29,197 bases of DNA from Thermomicrobiales bacterium (GCA_030447145.1 JAUJLY010000001.1:4907-34103); one strand, 5' to 3'. Counted from the stretch's first letter, positions 7,146-15,633 are shown. Program-made: numbers and translations. Notes: generated by a model not told the origin, from the letters alone.

Positions 7146-7994
7146 ATGCTCGGCGTCATTGGCGGAACCGGACTTTACGACCTCCCTGATCTCGAGGGCG
7201 TTGTTGAAATTCCAATTGAAACACCATTTGGGCCGCCAAGCGCGCCGTTCATCAAAGGCGTTCTCGGGGACACCGAACTGGTGTTCCTAGCGCGTCACGG
7301 GCATGGTCACCACATCAACCCGTCTGACATTCCGTTTCGCGCGAACATCTATGCCATGAAGACGTTGGGCGTGACGCATCTACTCAGCGTCAATGCTGTC
7401 GGGAGCCTCAGGGAGCATCTGCCGCCAAGGACCGCAGTCATCCCCGATCAGATTATCGACCGCACAGTGCAACGCGAGCGCACCTTTTTCGACATGGGGA
7501 TTGTCGCCCATGTCGGCCTTGCAGATCCCTACTGCCTCTCGTTCCGCCGATCTATTCTGGCTCATACCCGTGACGCACAGGAGCAGGTTCATGAGGGAGG
7601 AACCTATATTTGCATTGAAGGACCTCAGTTCTCAACGCGTGCCGAGTCCGCGCTTTACCGCCAGTGGGGAGCCGACATCATCGGCATGACAGCGATGCCG
7701 GAGGCGCGGCTCGCGCGCGAAGCAGGGCTCTGTTACGGTGCTGTTGCCATGGTGACGGATTACGACGTTTGGCACGATTCCGAGGAAGACGTCTCGCTGG
7801 AGATGATCCACCGGGTCCTCAAGGAGAATACCGAGACCGGGCGTAGGGTGGTTCGTTCCGTTGCACGGGCAGGATTGCCCCCTTGTGAGCATGGCTGTGC
7901 CAATGCAACCCGTGCGGCGATCACCACCCACCCCGACCGCATCACCCCCGAAATCCGCGAACGACTCTCCGTCCTGCTTGGCGGCGTGGCGTAA
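7146..7994 (+). CDS. mtnP: S-methyl-5'-thioadenosine phosphorylase
   Basis: Cleaves methylthioadenosine, the by-product of polyamine and related synthesis, with phosphate to adenine and methylthioribose-1-phosphate. 282 residues; ATG 7146 is set by AAGGAG (7135-7140), five bases upstream, and by MLGVIGGTGL, the canonical N-terminus of this family. Other motifs: ARHGHGHHINPSDIPFRANI (49-68, phosphate and ribose site), SVNAVGSL (81-88), IEGPQFSTRAES (158-169), GMTAMPEARLAREAGLCYG (180-198). TDYDVW (204-209) contains the two aspartates (205, 207) that select adenine in MTAP, which argues against a guanosine/inosine phosphorylase. It is divergent from rpsO and is followed 19 bases later by the RodA-type gene, so the three + strand genes to 10985 are probably one transcript. 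Confidence 0.92.
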   Translation: MLGVIGGTGLYDLPDLEGVVEIPIETPFGPPSAPFIKGVLGDTELVFLARHGHGHHINPSDIPFRANIYAMKTLGVTHLLSVNAVGSLREHLPPRTAVIPDQIIDRTVQRERTFFDMGIVAHVGLADPYCLSFRRSILAHTRDAQEQVHEGGTYICIEGPQFSTRAESALYRQWGADIIGMTAMPEARLAREAGLCYGAVAMVTDYDVWHDSEEDVSLEMIHRVLKENTETGRRVVRSVARAGLPPCEHGCANATRAAITTHPDRITPEIRERLSVLLGGVA

Positions 7995-8013
7995 CCCGAG
8001 TCCACGATCAGCC

Positions 8014-9327
8014 GTGCGTTATCGCCCCACCTTCCGAATCACCGAATTTAATCTCCTGCTGATTCCGGGTGCTCTTGCTATTGTTGGCATGCTGACGATC
8101 TTTCTTGTCGGCCGGGGAACGGTCGACTGGAGTTGGGGTGACATTTGGGTCAGCCTCGCGGCCGCCGGTGCTCTCATCGCGATAAGCATCACATTCGGTA
8201 TACGTGGCTTCCGCGGCGACCAGGTACTCTTCCCGATCACTGCAACGCTTGCGATCATCGGGATGCTGATGATCCAGCGTCTCCAACCAGACCTTGTCGC
8301 AATCGACGAGAACTACGGATTCCTGGCGCAACGCCACTTGATGTACCTGGCAGTGGGCCTCGTCGGTATGTGGCTCGTGGTAATGTTGTCCGGTCCGCTG
8401 AAGGTCTACAGCTGGTTGAGGCGCTACAAGTACACGTGGCTCCTGCTGACCCTGGCGCTCCAGATCGCCACCTTTTTCATCGGCACCGAGGTGGGCGGCG
8501 CAAGGCTCTGGATCGACTTTGGTCCCATCCAGATCCAACCCTCCGAGATATCGAAGGTCACCCTGGTGATCTTTCTCGCCGCTTACCTTGACGAAAAGCG
8601 GGATCTGATCGGCTCGAGTTGGCGAGTCGGGCGTCTCCAGCTCCCCCCTATACCCTACCTTGTTCCCATGGGCATCATGTGGGGTGCATCACTGCTGACG
8701 CTGGTAGCTCTGAACGATCTCGGTCCTGCGCTACTCTTCTTCGGTGTCTTCCTGGCGATGCTCTACATCGCGAGCGGTCGCCTTGTCTATGTAGGGGTCG
8801 GGCTTGCGACATTTGCGGGTGCATGCTGGATCGCGTGGACCACGTTCTCCCGCATCGAGATCCGGGTAAACAACTGGCTCGATCCCTTCTGGGATCCATA
8901 TGGGTTCGGCTACCAGCCCGTGCAGAGCGACTACGCTCTCGCATCAGGCGGACTTTTTGGCACCGGGTTCGGGCAGGGGTACCCAACGTTTATCTCCCAG
9001 GTCCAAACCGACTACATCCTCTCAGCCATCGGAGAGGAATTGGGTTTGTTGGGCACGCTGGCGCTTATTGCCCTCTATTTCGCATTTGTGATGCGAAGCT
9101 ACGCGATTGCACTCCGGGTGGAAGACGGCTTTGTCCAACTCTGTGTTGCCGGTTTGGCGACCAGCCTGGCTATACAGACGATCATCATCATCGGTGGCGT
9201 CACCCGGCTGATTCCGCTAACTGGCATTACCCTGCCCTTCGTTTCCTACGGTGGCAGCTCCCTCATCACGAATCTTGGCGTGGTCGGCCTCATTCTCTAC
9301 ATGTCGAGCCTTCCACGTCGCGCATGA
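8014..9327 (+). CDS. rodA: FtsW/RodA/SpoVE-family peptidoglycan glycosyltransferase
   Basis: SEDS-family membrane enzyme that polymerises lipid II into glycan strands, working with a class B penicillin-binding protein. About 437 residues from GTG 8014, with roughly ten to twelve hydrophobic segments. Conserved blocks: GARLWIDFGPIQIQPSEISK (around residue 160-180), the large extracytoplasmic loop with SDYALASGGLFGTGFGQG, DYILSAIGEELGLLG, and LPFVSYGGSS near the C-terminus. The upstream frame is open into mtnP, but GTG 8014 is the first start after the mtnP stop; its ribosome site is weak, so the start is uncertain by a few codons. The stop overlaps the ATG of the PBP gene as ATGA. The pairing suggests the actinobacterial-type RodA-PbpA unit; FtsW is possible. 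Confidence 0.9.
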   Translation: MRYRPTFRITEFNLLLIPGALAIVGMLTIFLVGRGTVDWSWGDIWVSLAAAGALIAISITFGIRGFRGDQVLFPITATLAIIGMLMIQRLQPDLVAIDENYGFLAQRHLMYLAVGLVGMWLVVMLSGPLKVYSWLRRYKYTWLLLTLALQIATFFIGTEVGGARLWIDFGPIQIQPSEISKVTLVIFLAAYLDEKRDLIGSSWRVGRLQLPPIPYLVPMGIMWGASLLTLVALNDLGPALLFFGVFLAMLYIASGRLVYVGVGLATFAGACWIAWTTFSRIEIRVNNWLDPFWDPYGFGYQPVQSDYALASGGLFGTGFGQGYPTFISQVQTDYILSAIGEELGLLGTLALIALYFAFVMRSYAIALRVEDGFVQLCVAGLATSLAIQTIIIIGGVTRLIPLTGITLPFVSYGGSSLITNLGVVGLILYMSSLPRRA

Positions 9328-10985
9328 TCCTGGAGGATCCCTTGTACAGCGTCATCAGGTCCATCTGCGTTCTCGTGTCTCTTGGCCTCATCGGCTGGGG
9401 TCTCTTCACGGGCGATGACCTCTCAGATGGACGATGGTTGGGAATGCTCTTCGTCGCGTGGGTCTTGCTGCTCATCGGGACACGAATTCCCTTACCCGCT
9501 TCACTACCCACCTTCAATCACACCGTCGTCCGTACTGCACTGGTCCTTACCACCGTCTTCATGATCATCTCCGCGCAACTTGTCCGCGTCCAGGTGGTCT
9601 CCCGTGACGACATCTACTACAGAACAGCAGTCGATCCGAGCGGTGAGGTCATCTCCAATCCCAGGTTGACATCGTCCAAGTTGCAGAACGCGCGCGGCAG
9701 GATCTTTGACCGCAACGGTGTCCTCCTGGCCGACACGGTGCAAGAGGGCGAGGTCTTCTATCGCACATGGCCCGTGCCTTCGGCATACCCGGTCGTGGGT
9801 TATTACAGCCCTCTGATGTTCGGGGCAACAGGACTTGAGGCGACCTACGAACAGGAGCTGTCCGGACAGGCAGGGAACAATTCCATTGAGCGAACCATCC
9901 GCGACCTCCTCGGGATGCCACAAACTGGTGCCGATCTTCATCTCACTCTCGATACCGAACTCCAGAACAGCGCGATGAACATGCTGGGCGACAGCATGGG
10001 CGCGGTAGTCGTTCTGGACGTCCAGACGGGTGAAACGCTCGTCCTTGCCAGCAACCCGACCTACGACCCGAACGTACTTTTTGCGAGGAGAGATGAAGCG
10101 GATGCTTCCAACTACTGGAATATGCTGCTCAACGATCCGCAGGCTTCACTCGTCACCCGCGCGAACATCGGGCTCTATACCCCGGGATCGACGTTCAAGA
10201 CGGTGACTGCAGGCATCGCCATCGAGGAAGGCTATGCCGAGCCGGATTCCGTCTACCAGGATGACGGGCAGATCAATATCGACGGTCGTATCCTCCCTGA
10301 ATACAACCGCCCCGACGAAACCCGCGACCAGTGGACGCTGAGTGAAGGCATTGCATGGTCGTTGAACGTCGTCTTTGCCCAGATCGGTATGGAGGTTGGA
10401 GGGGAGACATTCTGGCAATATGCGGAAAAATTCGGATTTGGAGAAGAAATTCCCTACGACATACCCGTCGCCGAGGGCCAGCTCGCCGATGACCGAGAGG
10501 TGCTTTCTGACAAGAACATGGTAGCGGACACCGGCTTCGGTCAAGGCCAAATCCAGACGACGCCCCTTCATCTCGCCATGATCGCCGCAATGTGGGCGAA
10601 CGATGGAAGGATGATGGAGCCGTATCTTGTCCATTCTGTGACTGACCCCGAAGGCAACATGACCCAAAGGACATCGCCCTCCGTCTGGAAAACACCAGTT
10701 TCATCTGGGACCGCTCAACAAGTCGAGAGCATGATGGTCAATGCAGTAGAGAATGGCTCCATTCAAAACGCCCTTGTTGACGGCTACGTGATCGGTGGCA
10801 AGACCGGCACGGCCGAGATCGGAGGCGGCGAGGCGCATTCCCTCTTCATCGGATTCATCGGCGCCCCTGAGCCGCGGTACGCGGTCGCCGTGGTCCTCGA
10901 AGGTGGGTACGGCGAGCTAAACAGCGCCGTCGCAATCGCCCGGGATATCCTCGTAGAGACGATGAACCGAGGCTCGCGAGAGTAG
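9324..10985 (+). CDS. pbpA: class B penicillin-binding protein (PbpA/FtsI-like transpeptidase)
   Basis: D,D-transpeptidase that cross-links the glycan made by the adjacent SEDS protein. 553 residues. Two hydrophobic stretches within the first ~55 residues and a third near 70-90 precede the extracytoplasmic part, which begins with the conserved NARGRIFDRNGVLLADT. The penicillin-binding domain has all three active-site motifs: S289-TFK (in TPGSTFKTVTAG), S346-L-N and K493-T-G (in GGKTGTAEIGGGEAHSLF). Two starts compete: ATG 9324 overlaps the previous stop as ATGA (translational coupling), while TTG 9342 has a strong GGAGG (9332-9336) five bases upstream and removes six residues. The pedestal region is short, as in mycobacterial PbpA, so this is not a bifunctional class A enzyme. 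A terminator follows. Confidence 0.92.
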   Translation: MILEDPLYSVIRSICVLVSLGLIGWGLFTGDDLSDGRWLGMLFVAWVLLLIGTRIPLPASLPTFNHTVVRTALVLTTVFMIISAQLVRVQVVSRDDIYYRTAVDPSGEVISNPRLTSSKLQNARGRIFDRNGVLLADTVQEGEVFYRTWPVPSAYPVVGYYSPLMFGATGLEATYEQELSGQAGNNSIERTIRDLLGMPQTGADLHLTLDTELQNSAMNMLGDSMGAVVVLDVQTGETLVLASNPTYDPNVLFARRDEADASNYWNMLLNDPQASLVTRANIGLYTPGSTFKTVTAGIAIEEGYAEPDSVYQDDGQINIDGRILPEYNRPDETRDQWTLSEGIAWSLNVVFAQIGMEVGGETFWQYAEKFGFGEEIPYDIPVAEGQLADDREVLSDKNMVADTGFGQGQIQTTPLHLAMIAAMWANDGRMMEPYLVHSVTDPEGNMTQRTSPSVWKTPVSSGTAQQVESMMVNAVENGSIQNALVDGYVIGGKTGTAEIGGGEAHSLFIGFIGAPEPRYAVAVVLEGGYGELNSAVAIARDILVETMNRGSRE

Positions 10986-11003
10986 CGCCCACATTCACTA
11001 AAC

Positions 11004-11024
11004 GGGCGTCCGTACGCCCCTTTT
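11004..11024 (+). terminator. intrinsic terminator after the RodA-PBP operon
   Basis: GGGCGT (11004-11009), loop CCGT, ACGCCC (11014-11019), one C, then TTTT (11021-11024). It starts 18 bases after the PBP stop and about 40 bases before the promoter of the next gene, so it separates two transcription units. Confidence 0.8.
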
Positions 11025-11059
11025 CCGCCATGCCCCGAGTGGGAAAACCCCCTTTATTC

Positions 11060-11068
11060 TGGTAAAAT
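11060..11068 (+). promoter_or_regulatory. extended -10 promoter giving a leaderless mRNA
   Basis: TGG-TAAAAT, with TAAAAT at 11063-11068 and the TGn extension at 11060-11062. Only six bases separate the box from the ATG at 11075, so transcription should start on or next to the A of the start codon. There is no usable Shine-Dalgarno (GGAG at 11070-11073 is one base from ATG). Confidence 0.6.
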
Positions 11069-11074
11069 CGGAGT

Positions 11075-11476
11075 ATGATCCGGAACGCGCACCTGACGGC
11101 GAGGCGCGCTCGCCATCTTCGATTTCACCTCCTGGTTCAGCGCGTCGTGGGCGCGCTGCCCGAAAACGTTCAAAGTCTTTTCGATGATGTTGCAATCGTT
11201 GTCCAGGACGAACCCAGCGCGGAGCAGCGTCTGGAATCGGACCTCGGCGACGGTGACGATCTCTTTGGGCTTTACCAGGGAATACCGAAAACTGAGCGCT
11301 CTTCTGGCCACACCTTGGTGATGCCGGACCGAATCACTATTTTTGCTGGACCGCTTGAGCGGACGTGCTCCAACCGCCGGGAACTCGAAGAGGAAATCCG
11401 AATCACCGTGTTGCATGAGCTTGGCCATCATTTGGGATACGGAGAAGCCGGGCTCGACAAGCTGGGCCTCTCATGA
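11075..11476 (+). CDS. small zincin-like metallopeptidase
   Basis: 133 residues, matching the minimal zinc-peptidase family (Pfam Zincin_1 type, structurally known from an Acidothermus member). The zinc motif is H114-E-L-G-H118-H-L-G-Y-G-E124, the HExxH helix followed by the third-ligand region; E115 would be the catalytic base. The upstream DLFGLYQGIPKTER and PDRITIFAGPLER segments are typical of the family: a strand region followed by the active-site helix. No signal peptide, so cytoplasmic; the natural substrate of this family is not known to me. The N-terminal ~25 residues are rich in Arg and His. The stop codon overlaps the next gene as ATGA, which implies translational coupling with a membrane protein. 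It appears to be translated from a leaderless mRNA. Confidence 0.85.
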   Translation: MIRNAHLTARRARHLRFHLLVQRVVGALPENVQSLFDDVAIVVQDEPSAEQRLESDLGDGDDLFGLYQGIPKTERSSGHTLVMPDRITIFAGPLERTCSNRRELEEEIRITVLHELGHHLGYGEAGLDKLGLS

Positions 11477-12552
11477 GGTCCGGCTTTGCTCGCAACTCCC
11501 GCGACCCGGCACGCCGCACTGAGCCGGGTCGCGCAGGTGGTGTACTGGACACAATCGCGGACGGGCTTTCGATCGTCCTTGAACGCCCTCAGCTCATGGT
11601 CCTTCCCCTCGTAATTGACCTTGTGTTGTGGCTGATCCTCCAGGTTTCGCTGAAACCGCTGGCAGAAAGCCTCGCCCACTTTATCGAGACAACGAGCGCC
11701 GCTGATTCGCAATTGGCCGCTCAGAACTTGAGACTCATCGGCGAGCGAGTACTCGTGAGCGATGTACTGAGCCTGTTTCTCCCGTCGATCTTCAGTGGCG
11801 TCCCGCTTGACTCGTTTCTCGACTTTCTGGTCATGGTGCTTGCACCGGACATCGGTTTTGGCATGGACCGTGACGCTGTGTACGGATCCTGGGGATCAGG
11901 CTTAGCTGGCGTCTGGACACCCGGCTCCGTTGGGGCGGTCGCTTTGGTGGGAGCGGTATGCCTCATTGGCGGGAGTCTCCTGCTGGCGCTCTACAGGGTG
12001 CCCCTGGCACGGGCCGTTCGTGGTGATACGGCGCCTGGTTTCCTACGTGAGGTGGGCACGGCGTGGCTCCATTTTCTTGCATATTTGCTGTTGTTGGCCT
12101 GTGTCGCCGTCGCTGCACTGATTCCGCTCTTCATTGCGTCGCTGGTGTTTCTAGTACTTGGATTCAACCTCGTGTTTGTGATCACCATGGCGCTGTTGGT
12201 TTTTGGAGGAATGATCAGTATTTACACGCTTTGCATGGTCGATGCCATGCTTCTCCACCAGGTTGGCCCGGTCCGAGCCTTTACCGCGAGTATGGCGGTT
12301 GGTCGAACCTATTTTGCCCATACGTCACGTTTCGCCCTTGCCGCACTCTTGCTGTCACTCGGCGTGCTTCATATCTGGCCGACGCTGGTTGATTCGGCGC
12401 CCGGACTAGCAGTTGCGATCGTCATCAACGCCTTTCTCGGAACCGGTCTGACGATCGCGGGCATGTTGTTTTATTCAGATCGTTTTCGCCTTAACAGGGC
12501 CGCGCAACGAGCGAATGGCGCGCCGGCCAAAAACCACTGGAACTCCCGCTAG
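11473..12552 (+). CDS. multi-spanning membrane protein of unknown function
   Basis: 359 residues; no family recognised with confidence. A basic cytoplasmic N-terminus (about 1-20) precedes DTIADGLSIVLERPQLMVLPLVIDL, a pattern shared by DUF-type bacterial membrane proteins that start with an amphipathic helix, then roughly six hydrophobic segments (about 41-60, 152-174, 199-225, 228-254, 285-300, 311-333). Residues 62-130 form a long, less hydrophobic loop. The C-terminus is basic (RFRLNRAAQRANGAPAKNH). The ATG overlaps the zincin stop (ATGA), so the two are translated together and may act together, for example a membrane partner or substrate of the peptidase; that is inference. The stop codon lies inside a hairpin just before gyrB. 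Confidence 0.85.
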   Translation: MRSGFARNSRDPARRTEPGRAGGVLDTIADGLSIVLERPQLMVLPLVIDLVLWLILQVSLKPLAESLAHFIETTSAADSQLAAQNLRLIGERVLVSDVLSLFLPSIFSGVPLDSFLDFLVMVLAPDIGFGMDRDAVYGSWGSGLAGVWTPGSVGAVALVGAVCLIGGSLLLALYRVPLARAVRGDTAPGFLREVGTAWLHFLAYLLLLACVAVAALIPLFIASLVFLVLGFNLVFVITMALLVFGGMISIYTLCMVDAMLLHQVGPVRAFTASMAVGRTYFAHTSRFALAALLLSLGVLHIWPTLVDSAPGLAVAIVINAFLGTGLTIAGMLFYSDRFRLNRAAQRANGAPAKNHWNSR

Positions 12553-12558
12553 GGAGTT
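12541..12558 (+). promoter_or_regulatory. hairpin spanning the stop codon upstream of gyrB
   Basis: AACTCCC (12541-12547), loop GCTA, GGGAGTT (12552-12558): a perfect 7-bp stem that includes the TAG of the membrane-protein gene and ends 22 bases before the gyrB ATG. There is no T-run, so termination is unlikely. It lies just before the gyrB ribosome site (AAGGAA, 12567-12572) and could affect coupling between the two genes. Confidence 0.4.
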
Positions 12559-12580
12559 CTCCAGGAAAGGAACCATTTCC

Positions 12581-14515
12581 ATGGCCATAGCCCCCGAAAA
12601 GAACAAGAGCGCCTATGGCGCAGATCAGATCCAGGTTCTCGAAGGCCTCGAGGCAGTCCGTAAGCGACCCGGCATGTACATTGGCAGCACCGACCAGCGT
12701 GGACTGCACCACCTGGTTCGCGAGATCATGGACAACTCAGTCGATGAGGCTCTGGCAGGCCATTGCGATCACATCATCTGCACTCTGGGTGCAGATGATG
12801 TTGTAACCGTCGTCGACAACGGGCGGGGTATCCCGATCGATACACACGCGAAGTACAAGAAGTCGGCGCTCGAAGTCATCATGACGATCCTCCACGCGGG
12901 CGGCAAGTTCGGTGGTGGCGGATACAAGGTTTCCGGCGGCCTCCATGGCGTCGGCGCCTCAGTGGTGAACGCTCTCTCGGAGTGGATGTCCGTTGAGGTT
13001 CGTAAGGAAGGGGATACCAACCTCTACCGGCAGGAGTACTCACGCGGCAAGCCGTTAGGACCAGTCGCGGTGGTTGGCAAGTCTCGCAAGTCGGATCACG
13101 GTACCACCACACGGTTCAAGGCCGACGTCGATATTTTCAAGGCCGGTCACGATTACAGTTACGACGTCCTTGAGCAGTGGTTCCGGGAATGGGCGTACCT
13201 CACCCGCGGTCTGAAGCTGACGATCGTCGATGAGCGAACAGACCGCGAAATGTCCTTCTACTTCGAGGGGGGCATCGTTTCGTATGTTCGCCACCTGAAC
13301 CGCAACCGGGCCACGGTCAACGACAAGCCGTTTTACGTGGAACGGGAGACTGCAGCCGGCATGGTCGAAGTGGCCATGCAGTACAACGACTCCTTCGGCG
13401 AGCTCACACAGACATACGTCAACAATATCCATACTGCGGACGGTGGCACACATCTCTCCGGGTTCAAGTCGGCCCTTACCCGCACGATTAACGACTATGC
13501 CAAGAAGAATGGCTTCATCAAGGGTGACGAGTCCCTCTCCGGCGACGATGTCCGTGAAGGCCTGACCGCCATCGTTTCCGTGAAGCTGGAAGATCCGCAG
13601 TTCGAGGGGCAGACGAAGGGCAAGCTGGGAAGCCCGGAAATGGCGGGCGCCGTCCAGTCCGTCGTCAATGACGCGCTTGGCGCCTATCTGGAGGAGAATC
13701 CCCAGATAGCGCGCCGCATTATCGAGAAATGTCTCACGGCGGCGAGGGCCCGGGAGGCGGCTCGCAAGGCTCGCGAGCTGGTGCAGCGCAAGGGGGGGCT
13801 GGATACCTTCTCACTACCCGGCAAACTGGCGGATTGCTCGGAACGGGATCCCTCCAAGTCTGAAATTTACATAGTTGAGGGTGATTCAGCCGGTGGATCG
13901 GCCAAGCAGGGACGTGACCGTCGCTTCCAGGCGATCCTGCCGCTACGCGGCAAGATCCTGAACGTCGAGAAGGCACGTCTCGACAAAATGTTGCAAAACA
14001 ACGAAATTCGGACGCTGGTTACGGCGCTGGGCACATCGATCGGCGAGCAATTCGATATCTCGAAGCTTCGCTATCAGCGCATCATCATCATGACTGATGC
14101 CGATGTCGACGGTGCACACATTCGTACGTTGTTGCTGACGTTCTTCTACCGTCATCTCGAGCCACTAATCGCCGAAGGCTACGTCTACATTGCGCAGCCG
14201 CCGCTCTACAAGCTGCGAACGGGAAAGAAGGAGCAGTGGGTCTACAGCGACTCTGAACTCGACAAGCTCATCCGCGAGCGTGAGGATCAGGGCGACAAGG
14301 TGGATGTTCAGCGCTACAAGGGTCTCGGCGAGATGAACCCGGAGCAACTCTGGGACACGACGATGGACCCCGCCCACCGGACGCTAATGCAGGTAACGAT
14401 CGACGACGGTGTCCTCGCCGATGAGACGTTCGATATGTTGATGGGAGCGGCCGTGCCGCCACGCAAGAAGTTTATCCAGACTCACGCCCGCGAGGTCCAG
14501 AACCTCGACGTATAG
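12581..14515 (+). CDS. gyrB: DNA gyrase subunit B
   Basis: ATPase subunit of the type IIA topoisomerase that adds negative supercoils. 644 residues, the usual length without the proteobacterial insert. GHKL ATPase motifs: REIMDNSVDEA (47-57, with the catalytic Glu and Mg-binding Asn), DNGRGIP (79-85), and the LHAGGKFGGGGYKVSGGLHGVG lid (104-125). The transducer lysine is in QTKGKLG (344-350). The TOPRIM domain has EGDSAGG (433-439) and TDADVDG (505-511), and the tail contains RYKGLGEMNPEQLWDTTMDP. ATG 12581 is preferred over an in-frame ATG at 12515 inside the previous gene, since AAGGAA lies nine bases upstream and the N-terminus then fits. gyrA is not adjacent. ParE cannot be fully excluded, but QTKGKLG and the overall pattern favour GyrB. 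A perfect hairpin lies inside codons 64-74. Confidence 0.95.
   Translation: MAIAPEKNKSAYGADQIQVLEGLEAVRKRPGMYIGSTDQRGLHHLVREIMDNSVDEALAGHCDHIICTLGADDVVTVVDNGRGIPIDTHAKYKKSALEVIMTILHAGGKFGGGGYKVSGGLHGVGASVVNALSEWMSVEVRKEGDTNLYRQEYSRGKPLGPVAVVGKSRKSDHGTTTRFKADVDIFKAGHDYSYDVLEQWFREWAYLTRGLKLTIVDERTDREMSFYFEGGIVSYVRHLNRNRATVNDKPFYVERETAAGMVEVAMQYNDSFGELTQTYVNNIHTADGGTHLSGFKSALTRTINDYAKKNGFIKGDESLSGDDVREGLTAIVSVKLEDPQFEGQTKGKLGSPEMAGAVQSVVNDALGAYLEENPQIARRIIEKCLTAARAREAARKARELVQRKGGLDTFSLPGKLADCSERDPSKSEIYIVEGDSAGGSAKQGRDRRFQAILPLRGKILNVEKARLDKMLQNNEIRTLVTALGTSIGEQFDISKLRYQRIIIMTDADVDGAHIRTLLLTFFYRHLEPLIAEGYVYIAQPPLYKLRTGKKEQWVYSDSELDKLIREREDQGDKVDVQRYKGLGEMNPEQLWDTTMDPAHRTLMQVTIDDGVLADETFDMLMGAAVPPRKKFIQTHAREVQNLDV
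12771..12801 (+). repeat. 13-bp perfect inverted repeat inside gyrB
   Basis: ACATCATCTGCAC (12771-12783) and GTGCAGATGATGT (12789-12801) pair perfectly around a five-base TCTGG loop. It falls in the ATPase domain codons for HIICTLGADDV, about 190 bases after the start codon. Such a long perfect stem in coding sequence is unlikely by chance. Confidence 0.85.
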
Positions 14516-14585
14516 TGGAAGCCTGAGGCGCGTATATGAGGGGTGACGGTTCTATCACCAGCATCTCTCGGGCAAGGGGATAAGC

Positions 14586-15614
14586 ATGCGTATCGCGATC
14601 GACGCGATGGGAGGCGATCACGGACCGTCCGTGGTGGTGCCGGGGGTACTTGCAGGAGCCCGGCGCCACGGCCTTTCCCTGCTCCTCGTCGGACGGAAGC
14701 AGGAGTTGGAGAATAGCCTTGCCGGGCACAATACGTCGGGAATCGATGTTGAGGTTGTAGACGCCACCCAAACCATCGACATGGACGATCACCCTGTCCA
14801 GGCGGTCCGCCGCAAGACGGACAGTTCGATCAATGTTGCCCTGCACTTCCTTAAGGAGAGCCGGGCCGACGCCATGCTTTCTGCGGGTAACAGCGGCGCC
14901 GTCATGGCGGCCTCGCTGATGATCCTTGGCCGGATCAAGGGTATTGATAGACCGGCTATCACCTCGGGCATCCCGAACGCCAAAGGCACATATTCGCTGA
15001 TTGTTGATCTCGGGGCCGTGACAGACCCAAAGCCGATCAACATGGTGCAGTTCGCCGTGATGGGCCAGGTCTATGCGCAGGCGGTGATGGGTGTCCCAAA
15101 CCCGACCATCGGCCTTGTGAGCAACGGCGAGGAAGCCAGCAAGGGCAACGCTCTTGTGCAGCAGGCTCATCCCCTCCTGAGGGCCACTGAAGGGCTCAAT
15201 TTTGTTGGTAATGTCGAGGGCAAGGACATCGCCTCTGGCACTGTCGATGTCTTCGTGATGGATGGCTTCACGGGCAATGTCGTCCTGAAGACGATCGAGG
15301 GCACCGCCTCCATGCTAATGCACCTTGTGCGCGAGGAAATCACCTCCACCCTTCCCAGGAAACTGGCAGCGCGCATGCTCAAGCCGGCCCTCCGCCAGGT
15401 TGCTGGCAAGCTGGATTACGCGGCGATCGGAGGCGCTCCGCTTCTCGGGGTCGATGGCACCGTCGTCATCTGTCACGGTCGATCAAGCGAACTGGCGTTC
15501 GAAAACGCCGTAGGAGTCTGCAAGCGAGCTGTAGAACACGATCTCTCGGGCGGAATCTACCGACGAGTCGCCGCAACTCGTGAGGCCGTGCCAGAGGCGC
15601 ATGCGACCACATAG
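14586..15614 (+). CDS. plsX: phosphate acyltransferase PlsX
   Basis: Converts acyl-ACP and phosphate to acyl-phosphate, the donor for PlsY in the first step of phospholipid synthesis; a peripheral membrane enzyme. 342 residues, normal length. Motifs: IAIDAMGGDHGP at the N-terminus, DDHPVQAVRRKTDSSI, the ADAMLSAGNSGAVMAAS block, VDLGAVTDPKPINMVQFAVMG (usually LDxGANxDxxPxxLxQFA, so slightly diverged), IGLVSNGEEASKGN and VFVMDGFTGNVVLKTIEG. AAGGGGAT (14574-14581) lies four bases before ATG 14586. rpmF, which often precedes plsX, and fabH/fabD, which often follow, are absent here; the neighbours are gyrB and a terminator. Probably cotranscribed with gyrB, given the 70-base gap with no terminator. 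Confidence 0.95.
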   Translation: MRIAIDAMGGDHGPSVVVPGVLAGARRHGLSLLLVGRKQELENSLAGHNTSGIDVEVVDATQTIDMDDHPVQAVRRKTDSSINVALHFLKESRADAMLSAGNSGAVMAASLMILGRIKGIDRPAITSGIPNAKGTYSLIVDLGAVTDPKPINMVQFAVMGQVYAQAVMGVPNPTIGLVSNGEEASKGNALVQQAHPLLRATEGLNFVGNVEGKDIASGTVDVFVMDGFTGNVVLKTIEGTASMLMHLVREEITSTLPRKLAARMLKPALRQVAGKLDYAAIGGAPLLGVDGTVVICHGRSSELAFENAVGVCKRAVEHDLSGGIYRRVAATREAVPEAHATT

Positions 15615-15633
15615 TGCCCGTACTTCGGAACGA

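Noticed and set aside
8619..9323. Long open frame upstream of the penicillin-binding protein, within the RodA gene
   Set aside because: Translation is Arg/His/Cys-rich without domain character and runs in another frame of a clear SEDS gene; it is a shadow.
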